Assembly (NCBI GenBank): GCA_903813345.2
Contig: CAIIXF020000816.1
Location: 1 to 50,000, forward strand
Origin: Owenia fusiformis
Taxonomy: Eukaryota > Annelida > Polychaeta > Sabellida > Oweniidae
Direction: 5' to 3'
Length of the DNA: 50,000 bases
Shown: positions 46,982-50,000 of the stretch, piece after piece
How the letters are laid out: each line of letters opens with the position of its first letter
Numbering within the stretch: position 1 is the first letter of the stretch
Program-made: the position numbers and the translations under genes
The notes under the pieces: model-generated
Told to the model about the DNA's origin: nothing
Database searches by the model: none
Seen by the model: the letters and a program-made list of their open reading frames with translations, nothing else

Positions 46982-47802
46982 TTAGGATGCTGACGAATTA
47001 TCGACCAATTCGTAGGCTTCGAATTCAAGACCAGCACTTATGGCTTTATCCAATGTATTTGCATGAGATTGACGTATATACATTTTCAATTTTTGGTTTT
47101 GAATGGCAATCATAAATTGATCAAAGGCAAGCTCGTTTTGCAAATCATATCCATATCCAGGATAAGCTAATGAAACTTCTCGTCTTATGAATTGACCCAA
47201 CTCAGCCAGAGACTCTCCTGGTTGTCTTCTTCTAGACGTCAGTGATGACTTGTGAATGTCTTTCTGTACGGGAGCAAACCTTGTCTCCATTGCATTGACA
47301 ATGAAAGAGTAATTGCTCCGTTTACTAGAGGGAATGTCTGTATATACACCACGGGCGTGTCCCTTTAAGTTGACAGCTAATACTTGGGCTTTTTCTGTTT
47401 CATTCCACCCATTGATTTCAGCGCACATGTCAAAATGTGCACGATAGTCAATCCATGATTTTGTTCCATCATAGCTATCCGGTTTAGCTTTATAAAAGCT
47501 TTTCCTTGGACTATCATTTGAAGGTGTTCGGTTTCTGGTGGGAGGGGGTAAATTAAATTCAGAGTATCGTTTCTCATGCTAGGAACGTTTTCTCTTTCCT
47601 CCAAGCTAATTCTGATAGACTCTGGAGTTTCCATGTCTATTTTTATTTGCTCATTCAGGCGAAATTTTGGAGTTGTTTGATTATTTTTATTGTGGACACC
47701 CTGTCTAACTCTGGTTTGTATGTGTGCTGGGGTAGTAAATGACTATCTACTATGTCCCTTTTCTACATCATCTTCGAATGAGTATGGTCCTGTATGTGCC
47801 AT
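46982..47802 (-). pseudogene. gag: Gag N-terminal and capsid region, broken
   Basis: The likely gag start is the ATG at 47800-47802 (MAHTGPYSFEDD). A TAG at 47743-47745 interrupts it after 19 codons, with the same frame continuing beyond. A frame break follows near 47575-47585. After it the frame reads the typical Ty3-type capsid block SYDGTKSWIDYRAHF, then MCAEINGW (from 47428) and AVNLKGHARGVYTD, seen in many animal Ty3 Gag proteins. It ends at TAA 46982-46984, with nucleocapsid continuing in the same frame. The capsid would form the particle in which reverse transcription takes place. Three defects in gag rule out an active protein unless the stops are suppressed. Confidence 0.8.
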
Positions 47803-49594
47803 TTTCTTAGTTTTGTATCAAGCTAAGAACGTTTAAATTTAATATCTCCAGTATGTATCCTTCAAATAAACGTTTTATCAAAATATAGTTTTATTCCAAG
47901 AAATTCGAATGTTTTCCAATGTTTGGGAACTGGATGCCCTATCAATAAACACAGAACTGATACACACTAGAAAATCTACTTTTAATTCAGTGAATGGTCT
48001 AAATCATACACACTGGTGATATTTAGCTTAAATTTAGTGAAGAATTTTCCAGGTTCAGTAGGAACATTGTGTGCAAATATTCGATGTTTTTCCAAAGTTG
48101 ATCGGGATTCAAGTTATCCAGTGAATACACGATAACGTGTTTTCTTGGGAAATTGTGGGTGTACAATCAGATTCTCAGCGTTTCGTGTTACTGAGGTTTA
48201 TCATATGTGTAGGGTTATATCGAATGTATTCCTTGTATGGAGATCGAATAAAGTAAACAAACAATCATATGTAATTTCCCTTAGAACTGGGTCTTTATGA
48301 CGCCAAGTCCTAATTATGATTTACCGACTTCCCACACAGGCGAGATTTTATAGAATCAATGGAGTAGCTCAATTTCTGTTAAAATTGAATTGACAGTACA
48401 AGTGTGCAGTACAGTAGATACTATAGTATTTAGATTGAAATATGCCTATCCAACCATGGATCATGTGACAAAGATTTTTATTGTCAAATCATGGTATACA
48501 CAATTAAGTGTTACTTCGTGCAATATTGAAATCAATATGATTTTTTTTCAAATTTTATCCAGTGTTATATAGTTACTCTACCAATATGGACCATCCGTAT
48601 GCATTACTCTAGCCATGAGCACAGTAGCAGCAAATATTATTCAAACACAATTGCATGTAAAACAAGACATAAAACCCTATTGCATGTAAAATATGATGTA
48701 AAATACGACAATGCAATATTGTTGGCACATTTAGTTAAAATGTTTTTAGTCACAAACCATCATAATGTGATCTGCAATCGTACTTCCAAGTATTGCAATC
48801 AACATATTTCAACTCTACTGATTGTTCAAATTCAAATTGAATTTTGTGAATGAATTTTACGTTCTCCCAGGCTTGTATTATACAATAATCGCTTTCAATA
48901 CAATTGTCACATTCGAATTTTCTAAGATGGTGTAGAAAAGCTCAATATAATTCAAAGCTGTTGAGTTTCCTGAACCCTTTCAATGCAGCATGTAATTGCT
49001 ACTTCAGTACATATAGGTAAGGTAACTGTTTACTTTCGGTGTTTGGATAAAAGTTTTCCTTCCCGTTGCCTTGTTATACAAACTCGAGCAATAATGTCAA
49101 AATGTGAACTATCGTTGCATGACTGAAATGTGTACGTCTAATCCTGAGTAACGTAACACTATCAACAGTCTGATGTACAAACGCCTGATCCTGAGTAGCG
49201 TTGCAATTATCCTGAGATCAAAATTTTGACAAATTGCGAGTGTGAGTAAAGTAAAGGCTTATTGAGTTCCCCATGACTTTATACACCAAAATTATTTAGT
49301 TACCTCACTTCAGTACTGGTTTACGCTTTGAATATTGAAAATGAGCCTGAGGCATGAATTGCCTTGCAAAAATTCGTTTTCAAATGTGACTTTGTATACA
49401 ATGCAATTACTTTGAGCCTTTGAAATAAAAAAACCTAGCTGAAAATATTCAATTGACAATGTTTAAGTGTGATTTTAAATTATCCTTTACCCTTCTTACC
49501 GATGTACCGTACCTTTTGCTAGCAATACCTTCTCCCCTTTCACCAGGCTGGAGACGCCGGTTCACAGCTGTTGTCAATTGCTGTAGGTCAGTTT
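47803..49594 (-). other. Ty3 element leader, no gene
   Basis: About 1.8 kb lie between the primer site and the gag ATG, long for a Ty3 leader. On the minus strand a splice-donor-like CGGTAAGAAG stands near 49495-49504 and an acceptor-like TTCTTAG near 47832. A leader intron is therefore conceivable, as is a later insertion. ATCCTGAGTARCGTWRC occurs twice near 49142 and 49190. No inserted element with clear ends was found, and the short frames on the plus strand (48390-48853) look like chance. Confidence 0.5.
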
Positions 49595-49605
49595 CGCTGC
49601 CACCA
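49595..49605 (-). promoter_or_regulatory. Primer-binding site, tRNA-Leu-like
   Basis: On the minus strand TGGTGGCAGCG follows the LTR end (ATTACA) after one T. It is complementary to the 3' end of animal tRNA-Leu (AAG/TAG type, ending CGCTGCCA plus CCA) over 11 nt; beyond that the match stops. In the parent element this would prime minus-strand DNA synthesis. The position directly beside the LTR fixes the LTR border at 49607. Confidence 0.75.
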
Positions 49606-49734
49606 ATGTAATGCGACCTTGATATGGTGTATTGATGGTACTGAAAATATAGCTTAGCAAAAAGAACAAAGGACAGAGGGTATTTACAAGGATAACAATC
49701 GGGATAAAATCAACACGGTTTACAACATCAAATA

Positions 49735-49740
49735 TTTATT
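49735..49740 (-). terminator. Poly(A) signal AATAAA in the LTR
   Basis: AATAAA on the minus strand, about 130 bp before the LTR end at 49607. It is well placed to end transcripts in the 3' copy of the LTR. Confidence 0.5.
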
Positions 49741-49768
49741 TACAACATTTAACAATACATGCATACAG

Positions 49769-49778
49769 TTATATAAAA
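49769..49778 (-). promoter_or_regulatory. TATA-like box in the LTR
   Basis: TTTTATATAA on the minus strand. It lies about 30 bp before the AATAAA in transcription direction, so the start of the RNA and the poly(A) signal would nearly coincide, implying a short or compact R region. This is inference from spacing only. Confidence 0.45.
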
Positions 49779-50000
49779 CAAGCCACAAACAATAAGAGAT
49801 AAAATGGAAGTGCTAATAACGAGATCCAACCCCGGAGCGCCAGAGGGTTAAGCCACGCCCTAACTTCCGTTATCGTAATACATCTAACATTATCAAGTAT
49901 TTGATCTCAAACTAGAAGTGATAAAGTCAAAGGCGTACCTTGTTGTACTATACCTAATGTACTTCCGTATATCAAACCTAGTACCAAAATCTAATTCTCA

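Larger units (their letters stand above)
42531..50000 (-). mobile_element. Ty3/gypsy LTR retrotransposon with chromodomain, degenerate, cut by window edge
   Basis: In transcription order (descending coordinates) the element has an LTR (from beyond 50000 to 49607), a tRNA-Leu-like primer site (49595-49605), a leader of 1.8 kb, gag (47802 down), protease, RT, RNase H, integrase and a chromodomain, ending at 42531. The order protease-RT-RNase H-integrase is that of Ty3/gypsy. The gag stop and pol start overlap as TAATG at about 46565. Breaks are concentrated in gag, protease and RT, while the last 666 codons are open. The 3' LTR is not seen, so the element may be truncated or disrupted downstream. 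Confidence 0.9.
49607..50000 (-). repeat. 5' LTR of the Ty3 element, partial
   Basis: The LTR end on the minus strand is GGTCGCATTACA, the CA terminus beside the primer site. The rest runs past the window edge, so its TG start and full length are unknown. It contains a TATA-like box (49769-49778) and a poly(A) signal (49735-49740). Confidence 0.8.

Noticed and set aside
48599-48853. Plus-strand frame of 84 codons in the Ty3 leader
   Set aside because: There is no recognisable domain, the composition is that of the surrounding A/T-rich DNA, and it runs opposite to the element.

Overview
The window is animal nuclear DNA, most likely from a marine invertebrate. It holds no cellular gene that I can recognise. 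The evidence is long head-to-tail satellite arrays, an APE-type LINE whose reverse transcriptase (RT) tail looks metazoan, a Ty3-type LTR retroelement with a tRNA-Leu-like primer site, and A/T-rich unique DNA. Mollusc or another lophotrochozoan, or an invertebrate deuterostome, are guesses; the sequence alone does not settle the phylum.

Layout. Positions 1-40185 are a heterochromatin-like array built on a 70-bp monomer (satellite A, about 23 kb in total, always in the same orientation), interrupted by insertions. A block of a second satellite (satellite B, 153-bp unit, about nine copies) lies at 209-1575. At 14528-21466 a stack of mobile elements sits in the array: a 5'-truncated LINE with a 13-bp target duplication, a solo LTR nested inside it (4-bp target duplication), a non-autonomous terminal-inverted-repeat element with an 8-bp target duplication, and a fourth insertion of about 2.9 kb. 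The whole stack and its flanking satellite occur a second time at 26988-32279, about 12.46 kb away and nearly identical, so a segmental duplication postdates all four insertions. In the second copy the last element is cut short by a deletion into the satellite. At 33821-37217 a further 3.4-kb LTR-like insertion carries tandem repeats, an NRF-1-like palindrome and, nested in it, an 830-bp foldback element. Satellite A ends at 40185.

Positions 40186-42530 hold no recognisable gene. From 42531 to the window end lies a minus-strand Ty3/gypsy element: LTR (cut by the window edge), primer-binding site, a leader of about 1.8 kb, gag with two zinc knuckles, protease, RT, RNase H, integrase and a C-terminal chromodomain. 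Gag, protease and RT are broken by two stops inside gag, one stop in RT and four frame breaks, while the last 666 codons (RNase H to chromodomain) are open. The matching 3' LTR was not found.

The window therefore records layers of events: amplification of satellite A; LINE insertion, then the LTR into the LINE, with the inverted-repeat elements inserting in undetermined order; tandem duplication of the block; and later gains or losses of whole 70-bp monomers (+70, -70, +210 bp differences between copies). The many short reading frames in the satellite are by-products of a repeat whose length is not a multiple of three. An assembly artefact (two haplotypes placed in tandem) is a live alternative for the large duplication.
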